A DNA stretch of 64,000 nucleotides, from contig JAMPIT010000379.1 in assembly GCA_026261815.1 (NCBI GenBank), positions 23,391,001-23,455,000 on the forward strand. The letters are read 5' to 3'. Below, one piece after another: positions 12,346-27,300 of the stretch (the first letter of the stretch is position 1; each line of letters begins with the position of its first letter). This stretch comes from Monarcha castaneiventris obscurior (taxonomy: Eukaryota; Chordata; Aves; Passeriformes; Monarchidae). Position numbers and translations under genes: made by a program. The notes beneath the pieces were generated by a model that had not been told where the DNA came from, made no database searches, and saw nothing but the letters and a program-made list of their open reading frames with translations.

Positions 12346-15300
12346 CTAAAAAGAGAAAACAGTAGTGTCAAACATACAGCACTATCTGTTCTTCAGGGAA
12401 GAGCAAGTTATATTAAGGAGAAGAGTTTCAGCACCTTTTCAACTCTGATAAGGGTAAATTGGGTGTTTTATTGGCTTAATTTTACATAACCATAGGATAA
12501 TTGAGCTTGAAAGGGAGATCAGGAGACCTCGAGTGCCAACTCCCCAGTCAAAGCAGGGTCAACTCTAAGGTCAGTGCAAGTTGTTCAGGATTTTAACCCA
12601 GTTCAATCCCAAGTTATTCCAAGGATGGGGCTACACAAGCCTCTGGACAAACCTCATGGGGAAATGTTTTCACATAATTTTCAAATTCAGTAAGGTCATA
12701 AAAAAAAAGGAAAATAAATCTGTCTCTCACTGTTGTTATTTCTGGCTGGTTTTTTTCTATTAGGGAACCTGGAAAATCCTTCATAACTCATTTAAGCTCA
12801 AACATAAATAACTATTCAAGTTAAAATGCATGTTAGAGGCATAGTGAGAATTACACGTATGAATTCACTGGAGGTATTTCCTCACATGAATTTTTCTGGG
12901 ATTCCCAAGTAGAAAGTTGGCTCTAGTAATCCATTTGAGATACTGGTGAGCCAGACAGCTTTCCACATAACAGTAACAAGGTGAGCCTTTTAATTTGTAA
13001 ATAGCTTATTAACTGGTTTTACTCCTTACAGCTTGTACAAATTACAAAGACACACATTTTAGTACTTGGAATCCCATTTACCTCTACTGCAGTGGAACTT
13101 ATACTTCTGGCTATACAGCAACATGTATTTCTGGAAACCTGGAAGTTTTGAGAGCTCTAGCAAGAGCAAGATGTTCCAGTATTTCTACGGTGAAGCGAAC
13201 CATTTTTCATGAAACTGCAGTTTTTAGAGACGAAGAGTCAAATTTAACATCAGAAAGAAGAGATTCTCAAAGTGTCAGAATACCATTTTTTTTTTTACAA
13301 AAAAAATTACATTTTTCTGGCTGACTCAGATGATTAAGTCCACAGTTTTAATAGAGATGACAGAAACCACACCAATTTAGGAAGGTTTACTCAAATGCTG
13401 GAGAAAGAAGAGCTGGTCAACTAAGAGAACTCCTTTGAACACAGACACCCCTGCACACAGTTGCAAGTTTATCATGGGACATGACTCACAGTTAATCCAA
13501 CACCAATGAAGATGCATATCATTCCAATAGTGATATATGCACAGCAGCGCCTCCGTGGCAGCGCGCTTCCAACAGAAGAACTGTTAGAAAATAAATGATA
13601 TTGTAAATTAAAAACAAAAAAAAAATACCCCAAACCCAACCAACCAAGTAACAACCACCACAAAAACCACCCCTACCATCAACAGTAACTATTCAGTCTC
13701 AATGCGGGGGATGGAAAGAGAATGGCAATACACATACACCATCTTAAATTTACAGAGTTGTAGGCAGAGTCCATAGTTACACTATAAAGTACACAACAGA
13801 GTCCACATTTTTATTTTAAAGGGGAACTATTGGTGATTGTCTAGTACCTAAAAATCTAGGTGCTTACAAGAAAGAGAATGGTGCCACACCCACAGTTTGA
13901 GTGTCTACCTTCTGTACCCACAGTGCACCCCAGTAATTGTCTTGGATAACCTTTGGATGGCAAAGCTCAAGTTTGCTTTTCAGCTTCCATGTTAGTTGCA
14001 AAACACCCTTCAGACTTTTAGTACATCAGCATATGGCTTCAATACTTCACTGCATCTAAGTAACTGAAAATAGCTTTTACCACCCCTACTTGTCATTAAT
14101 AACAACCTTCACTATCCATTTCCTGGATATTCAATACTGTTCAGTGGCTAAACTGCTCTGAAGATAAATACAAATCATTTTAGTCACAGACATGTAATTT
14201 TTTTCCACGTTCAACATCTCCAAATACTGAAATTCTTTAGGCCGTTAAGTCAGTGTTAGCAACTTGAAAAACATGACGAGTTCTTCTTACTTTCCAATTT
14301 TTTTCAGAGTTCTACCACAATTTACATGAGTTGCACAAATCACTTCTGACAACCAAGGTAAATAAATCCCCTGGAAGTTCTGTCACTCATCATCTAGACT
14401 ATGGAACTCCAGGACAGACTGTCTCTATCTGCTGCATCAAGCTATTACAGTGCGTGCCTCACTGAAACAGAATATAAAATGCAAATAAATAATTACATTA
14501 TTTACTACAGGTTAGAAAAATTATTCCAGAAGCTCAGCATTGTTTAGCAAATACATCTTCAGTCACACATTTGCAATCACATACAGCTTACTAATGAGGA
14601 AAATAGGAACATGATTTAAGTCCACTGAAACACAGTTGAAAGGACTAAAGAGGCCGAAGTGCTTTTATAAAACATGTATTACCTATCTTAGAGGTGCTTT
14701 GAAGCATGCTATCATTAGTTAAGTACTTCATCCCTTTCTGGGAGATCAACACACTTTTGGTAATAGTGTAATGCTTTCACTCTGTGTTCAAGGATGCAAG
14801 AGAAAGTTGTTTTCATCTCAAGATAGTTCAACATATTCAAGATAAATGCGTAACAGAAGAAAGTACTGCTAAACTATTGAAATAGTATACGTGTCATATG
14901 ACTGACCAAATTTCTGGCTCCAGTTAATTAACCACATAGCAAGGCCTCATATGCTTAGCATGTGACTAAAATTTTTTAAGCATTTGTCTTAGAAAGCCTT
15001 CAGATAGATTGCTTTAAGCAGCTTTACTTCAACATTATTTCTTTACAAGGAATTTCTAAAATGTTCAGAGAAAAAAAAAAAACCAACAAACAAACACCAC
15101 CACAGTCCTCAAGCAACACACAGAGCTTCATCTTTCAAGTCAAAAGTTGAATAAAGTGACTACTCACAAGCCATTTTCAGAGGAGCTAGAAAAGTCCCCA
15201 AAACAGTACTGCTCATAGCTTCCATGGGGAAATGACTTCCTTAGCAAAACCTCACAATACACAGTGAAATGGGACACTGAGGGTGCTTGGGGCATGATTA

Positions 15301-18300
15301 GGGTAAGAGAATTCCCAGTTGGGCAAATAACGGTATCTTACCCTCTCACACACAACTCCACACACTCCCTCAAAAGCCACTCTAGGGCCATTCTAGAAAA
15401 GGGATATGTTTTTCAGTTCCAGGAGTTGTAGTTACATGAGTTAAAAATAATAAAACCAAACAAAATAATTTTACAATAGTTTTACAAAAGGGGAAAAGGG
15501 AAGAGACTGAGCTTGCCAAAGTGACCTTAGGTTCCCTCCTTTGCAGGATTTCGTGGCTATGTACTCAAAGTTAATTCTCTTACAGAGCTGGATACCATAA
15601 GATAAGCTGGTAAAAGTGTCATGTTCAATACACCTGAAACATACATGATATTTACTGGGCTGTGTATTGCACACAAAGTTCATTCTGGGAAAGAGACTTT
15701 CACTTTCAGAGCTGACTTACAGTCTTGTTTTTGTAATCATACCATTGCAGGTGCTGTGTGTATTTTCTATCCATATTTCTCTCAAGCTGTCCCCTCCTAT
15801 CCAGTAAAAAAGGCTGAGGGAGAAACCATCCACTCAAATACCACAAAAATGGAAATGTAAAGAATGTCTCAATTTAGCTGCCTGTCTCTTTCCACAGAAA
15901 GAATTATTAAATAAAGATTAATTAAAGTTTATACAGTCACGTAACAGACCTAGGAGTCCCAATAAATCATAATTCATTTTTCCATCACCTCCCAACAGTG
16001 ATCCTAGCCACTGGCCCACTCTAGATAGTGAGCCTTCCCTTTACCCACCCCAAATTACAAATAAAAACCCCAAACTAACTTAGAATAAAGAAAGCTGAAA
16101 CTCTACCCCAAAAACCTACCAGCTGTGACAACTTTGACAAGCACATCTGGCAATATTAAAAATGGGATCAAAAGAACTTTTTCATGTCACAGAAGCAACC
16201 AGTTAGTTCCATTGTGGGAATATGAGGGAACTCTCCACAGAGCTATCTAGAAAGCAGCAGTTCCTTCTTGCTGAGCTGCTGCTGAGGAAGCAAAGGCACC
16301 TGCCAGACCTTTGGGCAGCAGCAATAGATATAAAAGATGCCAAATTCAATACAGCATTGGGAAGTAATTAGAAGAGGGGAAAACTGCCACATGGGACAAA
16401 GGCTATAAAAGAAGTAGCACAGGAAGGAATGCTGGGTCTCTTGTGCTCCAAATAATAGGAATTATGACCAGGATTTCAGACATGCTTTTAAGAAGGTTTT
16501 TAAGAGGAAAATTAAAATGCCAATATTTTGAAGGTGAATAGCACTGCTGAAATTAGACTCCACAGTACTGATGGGGTTCCAACATCTCTCTCTTTCCTAA
16601 AAGTCCTTTATGGGGCAAAGGTGATATAAATTCATTAGGGTTCATAGTTTTGGAAGACCTTAAAAAGTGAAAGAGAGAGGTTCTAAAAGAAAAAAAATAG
16701 ATTTGACTTTCTGAAATAATAACTTCTACCATTCAATTTTCTTTCTAGTAACTGTATTCATGATCCTGAATTTTCTAGATGATTTAATATACATCTTGAG
16801 AAAGAGAACAGCAGACCAAAAAACACTTCCTGCTTCTTCTCCATCATTAAATGAGAAAAATACTGGAAGCTTTCCCTAAATCTCTCACTCTTGGAAAACA
16901 ACCTGATAAACATCTGGCATTTCAAAATACAGAAGAACACTAAATCAGCAAAAAGAAACAGTTTCTCCCCCATTCCCAGGTGTCACTATAAAATAAAACT
17001 GTATCATGACAATTTCCTCATTAGCTACATTTGTTTTCCCAGTGCAGCAGATAACATGCAAGTAAGGGGCTGTGTCAGGCAGAACCACTATGCATCAGTA
17101 AGGCTTCTGCAAACACTTTACCTACACTGACATGACAGGTTTATAGCCCACTTCCAAAGAGATTTGGTCATCTACCAAATAAGGATTTTATTCTCTACAT
17201 CACAAATAATTTCCTACATTTCCCAAGTTATTTTCCAAGACAAAACAAGTGTGTCACAAAACAAAGTTGTATCACAATGGTAGCACATAGATGGGATTAA
17301 AAACAAACAAGATCCTATTTCCCCCTATGTTCAGATATGAGAGGTTCCTTTGTTTAAGTACTATGAGGAATGATGGCTTTATTTTTCCCTGAACACCGAT
17401 TCATTATTAACCTTTTCATGTAATGACTTCTGATCTCCCCTGCAGTCTTAGAAGACATTTTTAATATAAAGATCTAGTATCCATCAACCAAATGGAAGGT
17501 CACAAACGATTTGCAGAGACTCCCTGCACTTTTAAAAACATTTAAAAGAAAATTATGAAAATTACTTGAGAATCTAAAAGTCTCAGCTGATGTCTCCTTG
17601 AAGAACTTGCTGTTGCAGTGATTCAAGGTGCCCTTTGCCTTAGTCTACACGATCCTTTTTTCAGAGACAATCATCAACTGAACCAACTGAAGGAATGAAC
17701 AGTTCTACATCTGGCTACTCAGCTACTAATAAAAGGATTTGCATTAGGTAGATGAAACCCTGCATTCCCTTCTAACTACTTGGCTATGATGACCTCTGAC
17801 AAAGACCTGATAGAAAGCAGGTCACCACAGTTATTTATTCCATCATGACTCAAAGCTCTGTCTCACCTATGCTGTGCCCCAAATCCATGTATTAGAAATG
17901 TTTATGCTGCTGGAAGTGCAGAACTCCCAAACATCACATATCAAGTGCAGGAAAGCACCAAGCAACTCATTCAAAGCTAAATTACAGTATTCCACAGTTT
18001 GCAGCCTCAGCCCAAGGACAGACTTGCCCACTTGTTAAAATTTGTTTTGCCTTCTGCAATACAGTTGCCATGCAAGCTGTAATTATCACAAATTGCACTG
18101 CAGAGAGGCTCCCGCTCTCCTACATACAGATAGCATGATTTTCACTTTATGGAAGAAAATACCAGGAAAACCTTTAAGTTCAGCTGGAATTTAAAACAGA
18201 AGGAACATTAACTAACAGAAGACAGACCAAAAGATCACATGCTGTGACTTTTGACTGTTGCTTGGAGCGTGGTTTATTTTGATGTTGTTGTTGTTGGGGC

Positions 18301-21300
18301 TGATATTTTTGTTTGGTTTTTACTGTTTGTTTTGGTGTTTAAGGTTAAACAACAAATAATACTGGCCTAAGGAGAGTCAAAAGAAAAGCCAAGGTCAGCT
18401 AACAAGGGTGATATAAAATATAAAACACAGTTGCAATTAGTTCTAAAACAAACCAAACAGCAAAACTCCAACCCCTCCCCAAGGACTGAACAGACTTAAT
18501 GTGTCAGTACAAACACCCCTCCAAAGCAGCATCAAGACTGAGTTTATTTAACCTAAGCAAAATAGAACATATTCACGACTCCACACCAGGTCGGTTACAG
18601 CCCTGAGGTTAAACACAGCACCAGACCGACTTCTCTACCAAATACTCCAATAAAAAGACTTCAATCAGTGTCAAAAGCCAGGCCCTACCCACACCTACGG
18701 TACATTTATCCTAAGCCTTCTGCTTCCTAAGGGACCTGCTAGCTTTCCTACAACATGCAACACAGCTGAGGTTCTCCATTCCCAGTGGAAAACACATTTG
18801 CTCCTTTAACTGGAAGTCACACTTGCCTGTCAAAGGAAGACAAATATTTAAATCAGCAGGACATGAAAGGCTCTGAAGTAGTATTTATGACTTATTTCAC
18901 ACCCTGTGGCTGAGATTCCATACAATTTTAAAGTATGTTAGCAGTGCAACAATTCAAATTAAGAATTCCTGAGCTCAGATAAGAGGTCAAACAAATACTC
19001 AAAAAGAGAAAAAAACCAAGCCAACCAAAACCAAAAAAACTCTTATAGCTCTTGTATTCTAATTCTTCTTGTTCTTGTTGAAGTAATAACAAATGAATAG
19101 ACAAGTTATTCCACAGTAATTCATAAACATTAAATAAGCTAATGCATTAAGATGCTTAACAGAAGTTAGTTGTTGAGTTTATAGTATCAGTAAACCCTCT
19201 TTCAAATTAAGACAAGATTACTTCCTTTCCTCCTTTTACAATAAAGCAATTCAAGTTCTACTTTTAAAGACAACATCTGATTACTGCTGTATGAAGAGGT
19301 AAAATTTCAAGGACATAAAATGTTAATTATAGCAACCCATTCTTGTCTACAGTTAGCTACTTATATTTGCCTCTGTCAATTCCATCAGAGCATTTTCATA
19401 AATGCAGGTTGGATTTGTCAGAGTTACTGATTTCTACATAAAGAATGGAGAATTCACGTGCACACAAGATCTGCTTCAGCCTTGAAGTTCAGATGAACAT
19501 GAAAAAATAATCAGCACAGCCGACACATTTTACTCCCAAGACCTTTACAGAAGAAACACTGGCTGCTTCACAGTAATTTATATAACCTTGCTTTCAGAGA
19601 ACTTACATTTTTTTGCAGTGTGGGCATTTTGCTAGTGTGTTAAACCTCAGTTCCATCCACTGTAAAAAGAAAAAATGAAAAAGGTTGAAAAATTGACCTG
19701 AGAAAATGGTTGTTGCACTTAATGTTAAATGTCACTATGACAATATTTTGCTTCTCAGACCTTCTTTGACTTGTTTCTTGTTTTCTTCTATAAATGGGAT
19801 GCCCTTCATCAGTGGCAACATCAGATTGGGATTTCCATGTGAACATTTCCCATGACTTGCCTTAGTATTACAGAATTTTCTTGACGTAATGTGGTTGCAT
19901 CCACAGGCGTAGTATGGGCAACATTATAATATTAATAGGTTTTCTTCTCTTACTTAAAGACTATGAATATACCCTGAATCAAAATAAGTGTGTTTTCTTT
20001 GGCACAGTTACAGACAGAAGTATTTTCCAATCTTTTCCCAACCCTTGCATCATTTATAAAGACTAAGTTTTGGGTGCACAGAAAGATTAGTTAAAGAATA
20101 TTTTAGAGAGTAGATATCACATTTTATATCAAGGAAATAACACTGTTGGCTACTTTACATGACTGTTAAAAAGATGATATGTGAAATTGTACATGGCAGG
20201 GTCACCACCTTCCATGCTCAAACTAAAACCTGTGTGGGAAACAGCCTTAGTGAAAGCAATGCCTAGAACAAACTCAACCAGGGGATACACAGTGATATAC
20301 TCAAAACCAGCCGGTTCTGTTAGACTTCATTCTGTGATAACATTAGTATTAAAGAAGCATTTTAAACACGTTTGTCTTGATCAAGTGAGTAAGGTTATTT
20401 TTCTTCTCCTTTTAAGAAGTTATTTTGTAACTGCAGCTCTCTTCTGTTGCCTTTCCCAACTGAAGGTTAGCCGGAAGTTTTTTTGGTGAACTACAGTTTC
20501 CCTCCCCTCTCCATTCTGGATTTATGCAGAAGTCACACTGCAAGTTAATAGCAGAAGCCACAGTGCAGATCACCAATGCCTCCATCAGGACCTGCCTTAT
20601 CTCCATGAGAAATCTGGAAGCTGGCTTACTGAAGTGAACAGTGTTATAACTGCTACAACCACAAACCAAAATCAGAGCCCATCCTTGTATGGAAAGCAGC
20701 ACCAACCTACAGCAAGCACCATTTAAATGCTGAGAAGAAAGTTATGATTTTATGAGTAAAGAAAGATGTGTCTTCTCATGCCTTGTCAGGATGAAGAGAT
20801 TTTGCTGTGAGCAAGGTTTTGAACCGTGGTATTTATACAGCATTTTCCTACCTCTTGAACATCTCCCTCAGTTTTATTTACTTGGGGATAAATCTCCACT
20901 AAAAAGAAATCCAACTTTTTTTTTTCTTGTTCTGAAATATCCATTTACACATTTACAGAACAGCTATGTAACTGGTATTATTTGTTTACAAAACTTGACC
21001 AAACTGATTTAGTAGAGTTCTATGTTATTCCTTAATAAAACTTCTGTAATACTCCCCACCCAAGCAAAGCATTTTAAGAGCATTAATTCTACTTCCACAT
21101 TCCTGGCAGAGAAGCAAGTGTTTTTCTGCATCCCTTTCAAAAACCTACTCAATTTCCCTTAGTTCTATACAGTGGAAGTGGGATAAAAAGCAGTTGTCAG
21201 TACTGGGGATGGAGAGAGGCCTCACCAGAGCAGTTATTTCAGCTTTTTAAACTGCAATTCCAGAAATAAAGGGGCATCTAATTCCAGGATCTATATTTTA

Positions 21301-24300
21301 TCTATTTGTAATTCAACTTCACTTCCATACACCAGTTTCACTTCTGTATCACAGTGCAGGCAACTGCATTTCCTTAGTTACTCATTAATGATCTTATCTT
21401 TCCAGGGTTTTAAAATTTCTAATAATTAGACCAAATTATTATTGGCTACTCAAATGCATTTGGGCTGCAAATATTGATGGGAAAAAGAGGCAGCAATAAT
21501 CTGTTTTCATTGAGAGTTACCTGGAAATAACAGAAGCAGTAACAACTGTTATAATGCCTTTTACACAGACCAGAAGTATGTGTAGAAAAAGAGCAAAATT
21601 GTGACAAGACATTCAAACTATAAGAATCCAAATCATATTAGCACAGTGAGGAAAGGTTATGTGCATGTACATTCTAAATCATGCTTAAGATGGCATTTTT
21701 TACCCATACTCCAGACTGCTTTAAAGTACCCAATATTGATTCATGTTGTTAAGAAGTTACAGTTACATGAAATTTAGCTCTCTGCTGAGAATACAATGAT
21801 TTTTTTAATTGAAGCAATAATAGAGCCCAAATCCCTGGTTAGATATACTGAAACACAGACGAACAGATGAGGAATCCAGAGCTCTTCAATGTTTCAACTG
21901 TGGAAAAAACTAGACATCCATCAAAGGAATTACTAGAAGAATAGTCAAACATTTTCCTTCTGAGACTAAAATAGTTCTCAGTGCATTCAACATGAGACAG
22001 TGGGAAAAAAAACCCAAACCAAAACCAAACAAAAAAAAGACATATGCACATAAATACATACACAGTCTCACATACAGCTGCTTTTTCAAAACAAGCTTCC
22101 CCTCAACTCCCCTCTGGTCCTTTGGGAAAGCAAAATACTTCTGCAAACTAAAGCATGCCTAAGTCTTCTGAAAAGTTTAATGGCTTTTCTATTCAATTAT
22201 TTCAGAAGTAATTTTCATATTTGATTAGTTTAAAAAAAAAAAACCCAAAAAACCAAAATTGACAGAGCACAACTGACAAAGCCCAGTGCTCAGCCTACAG
22301 CCTGTGGCTTCCATAGCTTGCTCCTGGCTTCTTGTCCTTGAGGTCCCTCCGAAAACAGGACAGCAGCAGGAAGATGGCAGAGAGGGGGAGGACACAGGGA
22401 CAGCCCTCCCTTGTCCCCCATTTCCAAAGGCAACTCGGCCTCTGACAGCCACAGACCACTGCAGGCAGAGGTCCCTCAGGGAGGGGTAGCAGGGAATGAC
22501 CTGCTGCTGGCAGAAACACTAACTTCACAGCCCAAGTCCAAAAGCTCTCAAAACAGCCCAAACCAGATCAAACTGATATTTAGCAACACAGTTAAATCCT
22601 CGTCCTGCCCTCCTTTTCTATTCTACCCCTTTTTCCACTTGTCAAGTCCAAATCTGCAAGAAACAGTAGAAACCTTAACACAGAAAGAACTTCTATCAGG
22701 TTACCAAGGGAAAAAAAAAAATCTGATTAACAAGATGTGAAGTATTGATAGTTTGGCTACAATTTCACATCAGTACTAAGCCATTCTTCCGGCTAAGACA
22801 GAGAAACTTTAAGGCACTCCACAGCAAGGAGAGTGCTTTTCATCATTTGTGAAAAACACCCCTCCACATGCAGAGGCAAGCAAAGCACAGCCGCCATAGT
22901 TATGTTTTCAAATGGAAAAAAACCCAAAAAACAAACTTGGAAAGGTGGTGCATTACCTGATACTCTTAAAGGAACACAGAACATGACAATTTGATTTTTC
23001 CATCCCAGGGATTCTAGCTTTGCTGGTCTTATATTTTTTTTTTTTTTAACTGCCAAGTAAAGTAAAAGGGATCGCCCACTGAGCTGCTGAGAGATGCATC
23101 CAGCACTACACATTTTATTCACAACAAGGAGGTAGCAAAAGGCAGAAATACTTACTCAGAAACTGAGTTTCCAGGCTGGCTAAAATGCTTTTTTGTTGCT
23201 TCTCTGCTCATTCTCAAATCCAAGCAATTTCCTCATTTTTCTTAACTAAAATTTTTGTTTTCAGAATCTTTCAGAATAATTACAGAAAAAGTGGAAGCAA
23301 AAGACTGGTGCGAAAGCTGTGTAACATGAGGAAAAAAAGGGTTTGTTTCTTGATAACTCAGCATAAAAAACCAGCAAGCTTCCAATTTCTAATGGTTCAA
23401 AGAGTTTCTTTTCAACATCTCATGAAGTGACAAACTGGTCTTACCCTGGCAGATAGGACTACAAAGTTCTAAATGTTGCAGTTCCCTAAAGCAACCAGAA
23501 GATATAAAGTTACATGCACAAATTCCAAACTAGAAAACTTAGCCTTTTAAGGCATAATCTAGTACTTACGGGCAAAAGCAGCCTTTATGGGTTTGGTTTT
23601 ATTCCCTTATGTTCACCTTAAGTAGTTCATAGCGTAAACTACAAAGTTCATTTGGAGTGTACTTACACAAAGTAAATAGGGCAAAAACAATAAAACTCCA
23701 ATGCTTGTTAAAGTCCCTAAAGATAGGCCAAAAAAAGAAAAAAAAGCAAACAGAAAACCTGTTTCAGCCATCTTCAGTTTCAGACTACTGTTCTTCAGCA
23801 GGGGTTATAAGAAATTATGTATTTTTTAATACATAAGTAGAGTGAGTAGACAGAAATTTCTCAAGCATCTCTCTAATTGCTCTCCAGTTAGCACACTACT
23901 TGTAAATTCATCGTCATATTCCTAGTCTCTCTTCAGGAAAGAAAAAAAAAAAGGCAAGAAGCATAAGGGCCATCTCCTGCTCCCTGCACTCATCACCTAC
24001 TAAAACAGTTAAGACATCACAGCACACCTGTCCTGGATTCAGCTGGGAGTATTAATTTTCTTCTTAATAGCTGGTACAGTGCTCTGTTTTGGATTTGGTA
24101 ACAATGTTGGTAACAAGCTAAGGTTTTAGTTGTTGCCTAAGTAGTGTTTACCCTGAGTCAAGGACTTTTCAGTTTCCCATACTCTGCCAGCAGAGGCACA
24201 CAAGAAGCTGAGAGAGAGAGCACTGCCAAGACAGATGAGCTGAGTTGGCCAAAGGGATATTCCTTATCATCCCACAGAACATGATGTTTGGTACACAAAC

Positions 24301-27300
24301 TGGGGGGAGTTGGCTGGGAGATGCTGATCACTGGCTGGGTCAGCAGGTGGTGAGCAATTGTGTTGAGCACCACTTGCTTCTCGTGGGTTTTATTTCTCGC
24401 TCTCTGTTTTCATTACTATTATTATTATCACCATTAGCAGTATTTTTGTTTCAATCATTAAATTGTTTTTATCTCAACACAGAAGTTTTACCTTTTTTCC
24501 AGTTCTCCTCCCCACTGGGGCAGGGGAGCTGGGTGGTGTTTGCAGTGAGCAAGCAGCTGTGTGGTACTGAGTTGCTGGCTGGGGTTAAGCCATGAGAGCA
24601 CCTCACTAATCCATAAACCTGAAGTAAAGATTTGAAGGCACAAGCCTATTCCATTATAGAGCCTATCACAAGCGAACCCTTCTCTCTCTGCTGGTACAAG
24701 CCAACATGGAGTGGCATCCCCTAAGCTTCCTTTTTCCTTGCACAACATGCACTTGAGTATTCTCTTACCTTTATGAGTCTTATAATCCTTTGTTTCAGGA
24801 ATGTGCCACCTCTCTCATGACTGTCACCTTTAACTGTACCCCTTATCTAGCCATTTCCTACAACTCACAAGCCTGACAGAGATTTAAGCACTGCTGGATG
24901 ATGAAGCCAAAGCTAGCTTACTTGTGTACTGCAATCAAAATTCAACTGTGGCAGCACCTTGCCCATTTAGAAGGCTACAGAGAGTTCAACAGCAGAAGAG
25001 TATTCGTGCATCCTTCCACTTCAAAAATGGGATAAACCGTCACTCTCGCATTTAAACCAAAACCCCCAGTTCTCCAACAACCTACAGATATGCCAATACA
25101 AAGTGCCATAACCAACAGCTTTCAGGGGCTCACACAGCAATGACAGAACTGCTCTCTTGGCCACTGCAGAACACAGCCACCACTACAAGCCTTAGCAGAA
25201 CCTGGAAGCCCAACTTCCTTTTCCAGCACTGTCCACTCTCACATCACTGAACAGTAAGACAGACTTTGGGCTTTATCTATTCATGCACAGAAAGACTGTT
25301 AAAAAGTTTTCTTGAAACACATATAAAGATAACCAAATACAGACCATACATCCATAACAATGAGTACAGAAGAAGTTTTAGCTCCTCAATGATGCCAGAC
25401 AGTGAGGCAATACACTCTTGAAACTGCTTACAACAAACAGCTTGAGGGACAGCACGGTGAGGCAAGAAGGAGAATCTGATGCTTTACTTACAAGGAATGT
25501 ATTTCCACAGTGCCCACACACCACTCTAGTTCCATCTGGTTGAACTGGCAATGCAGGTTGAGCTGGCTGCTCTTCTGGAATCAGCATTACTGGACCAAGA
25601 GTAATGATGCGTCTGCTGTGTTAAGAACATTAGATACACATGTAATTAAGCTACCAAAAGAGAAGAACGATGCGTTCAAACAATTAGCTCAGTCACTACC
25701 AAATATTCTTACACTTTTAAACTATAATCTACTTGTTAAACAGCTGATGCACCCAGTTTTGGTCTCTCTCCAAAGTGTCTTCAGTTTTAAAAATATTCTC
25801 TTTCCCTGTAAGATCAGCCATACAAGCCTACACCCTATAGAGATCAAAGACTTGCAAGCATATGACAGACAATTGAAAACTTAATACCCAGGCTGAGCAA
25901 GCCCAAGAACTGAAATGCACATACCCATGTGAAACATGTAGAAAGAGTAAGGATCTTCCATAACTTAGTTCTCTTTCCCACACTACTAACCACCATGTCA
26001 ATATAAGACGCATATCCACATTTTGCACAGTAAAAATTCCTTTCAAACTGAGTAAACTAAAAAAGAAAACCACCCTAGGTTGACTAAATGCAATCAATTT
26101 AAAGTTTCTAAGTATTTATATTTTATGTTCACTGTGTTTCCAGTTTAATTATACAATTTGTCAGTCCAAAATGACAGTACTCAAATGAACCAACTCAAAA
26201 CAGAATGAGGATGAGACTTCTTAGAATGAATAAAGTGAAGAGGAAAATTAAAGCAATATTTAATTTACATTGCATCTCTCTCCACCTACAACCAAAATTG
26301 TATTCTGAATGGCTTTCCTTCAATCTGGAGTCTTCCATTTAGGGCATGCTCCCCACTCTCTCCTTCAAAGTGCACCAATTTTGCTCAGTTTCTAGCAAGA
26401 CAAATGCATAGACTATCTTAGGGATACGGCTTAGATGTATGCTTTTGAGATTATTTTAATAAAATTAAGGAGCTTCTGATTTAGCTTAGTTTCCAGCCAT
26501 GTGATACATTATAACTGAACTATTCCATGAACATTTTTGCACTCCGAGAAAATGTTTTGAATATTCTGAAGTCCTCCCCTACAGAGCATTAGTGAAAAAG
26601 ATAATTGCCCCAAGTCTCAAACTATGTTTCAGAACCAGAGCAGCCAACACTGGTGACTTGGTGGGGTAGAGCTCCCATTCACGTGTCTGCAGGCTCAGCC
26701 TTACTCTCCATTTCTCTTCTTAGAGCTGCACCACTTACAATCAAACTCCTCCTACCTCTGGAATCTTTAACACCTTAAGCCCAACGGTAAGAACAATCAC
26801 AATTGCTTCTTTTATAAGAAGTGTGTACATTAAAGTTGAGAGCTGAGACGAGAATGAAAACTCAGTATAACTAAGGAGAACAGGACTGAAGCCAACCTAC
26901 TGCTCCATCTCCCATTTCACTCTGAAACCCTACTCTGAACTTAGCAAAGTGAGTATCTTTGTGTTTACAATAACTAAATCTCCAATAAACTATGAATGCT
27001 AAGTCCCAGAAACAAGAAGTGGATTTTATTATGTTGTCCTTTACATTAGTTTTGGCTTATAAAGTAGCTAAAAAGGGACACACACATCTGAGACTAAACA
27101 AAAAAGAAGAAACTTTTTCCTCTTTAATCTTAAAATATATTCAAAATGGACAGTAGCACTACCTGTGTCTGTAGCAGTTCAGTAATGCTCTGTAAGTGTC
27201 CATGTAAAGAGACCAAGGCTTGAACCTCTTTTAGTTTTAAATACTCAACACAAAGACAACAGTTGTTTTAAAGAAAACTCTCTCAAGGCACTGAGAGTAT

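Larger units (their letters stand above)
12346..19606 (-). other. PIP4P2 introns 5 and 6 (interrupted by exon 6)
   Basis: Intron 5 is 13,581-19,606 and intron 6 is 12,346-13,489. Intron 6 contains an old CR1 fragment. Intron 5 shows simple A-rich and GTT-rich stretches (near 18,270-18,345) and nothing else I can name. Confidence 0.85.

Noticed and set aside
22225..22561. GC-richer patch with opposing open frames in PIP4P2 intron 4
   Set aside because: No family resemblance, no splice-site arrangement and frames open on both strands, which suggests composition rather than coding.
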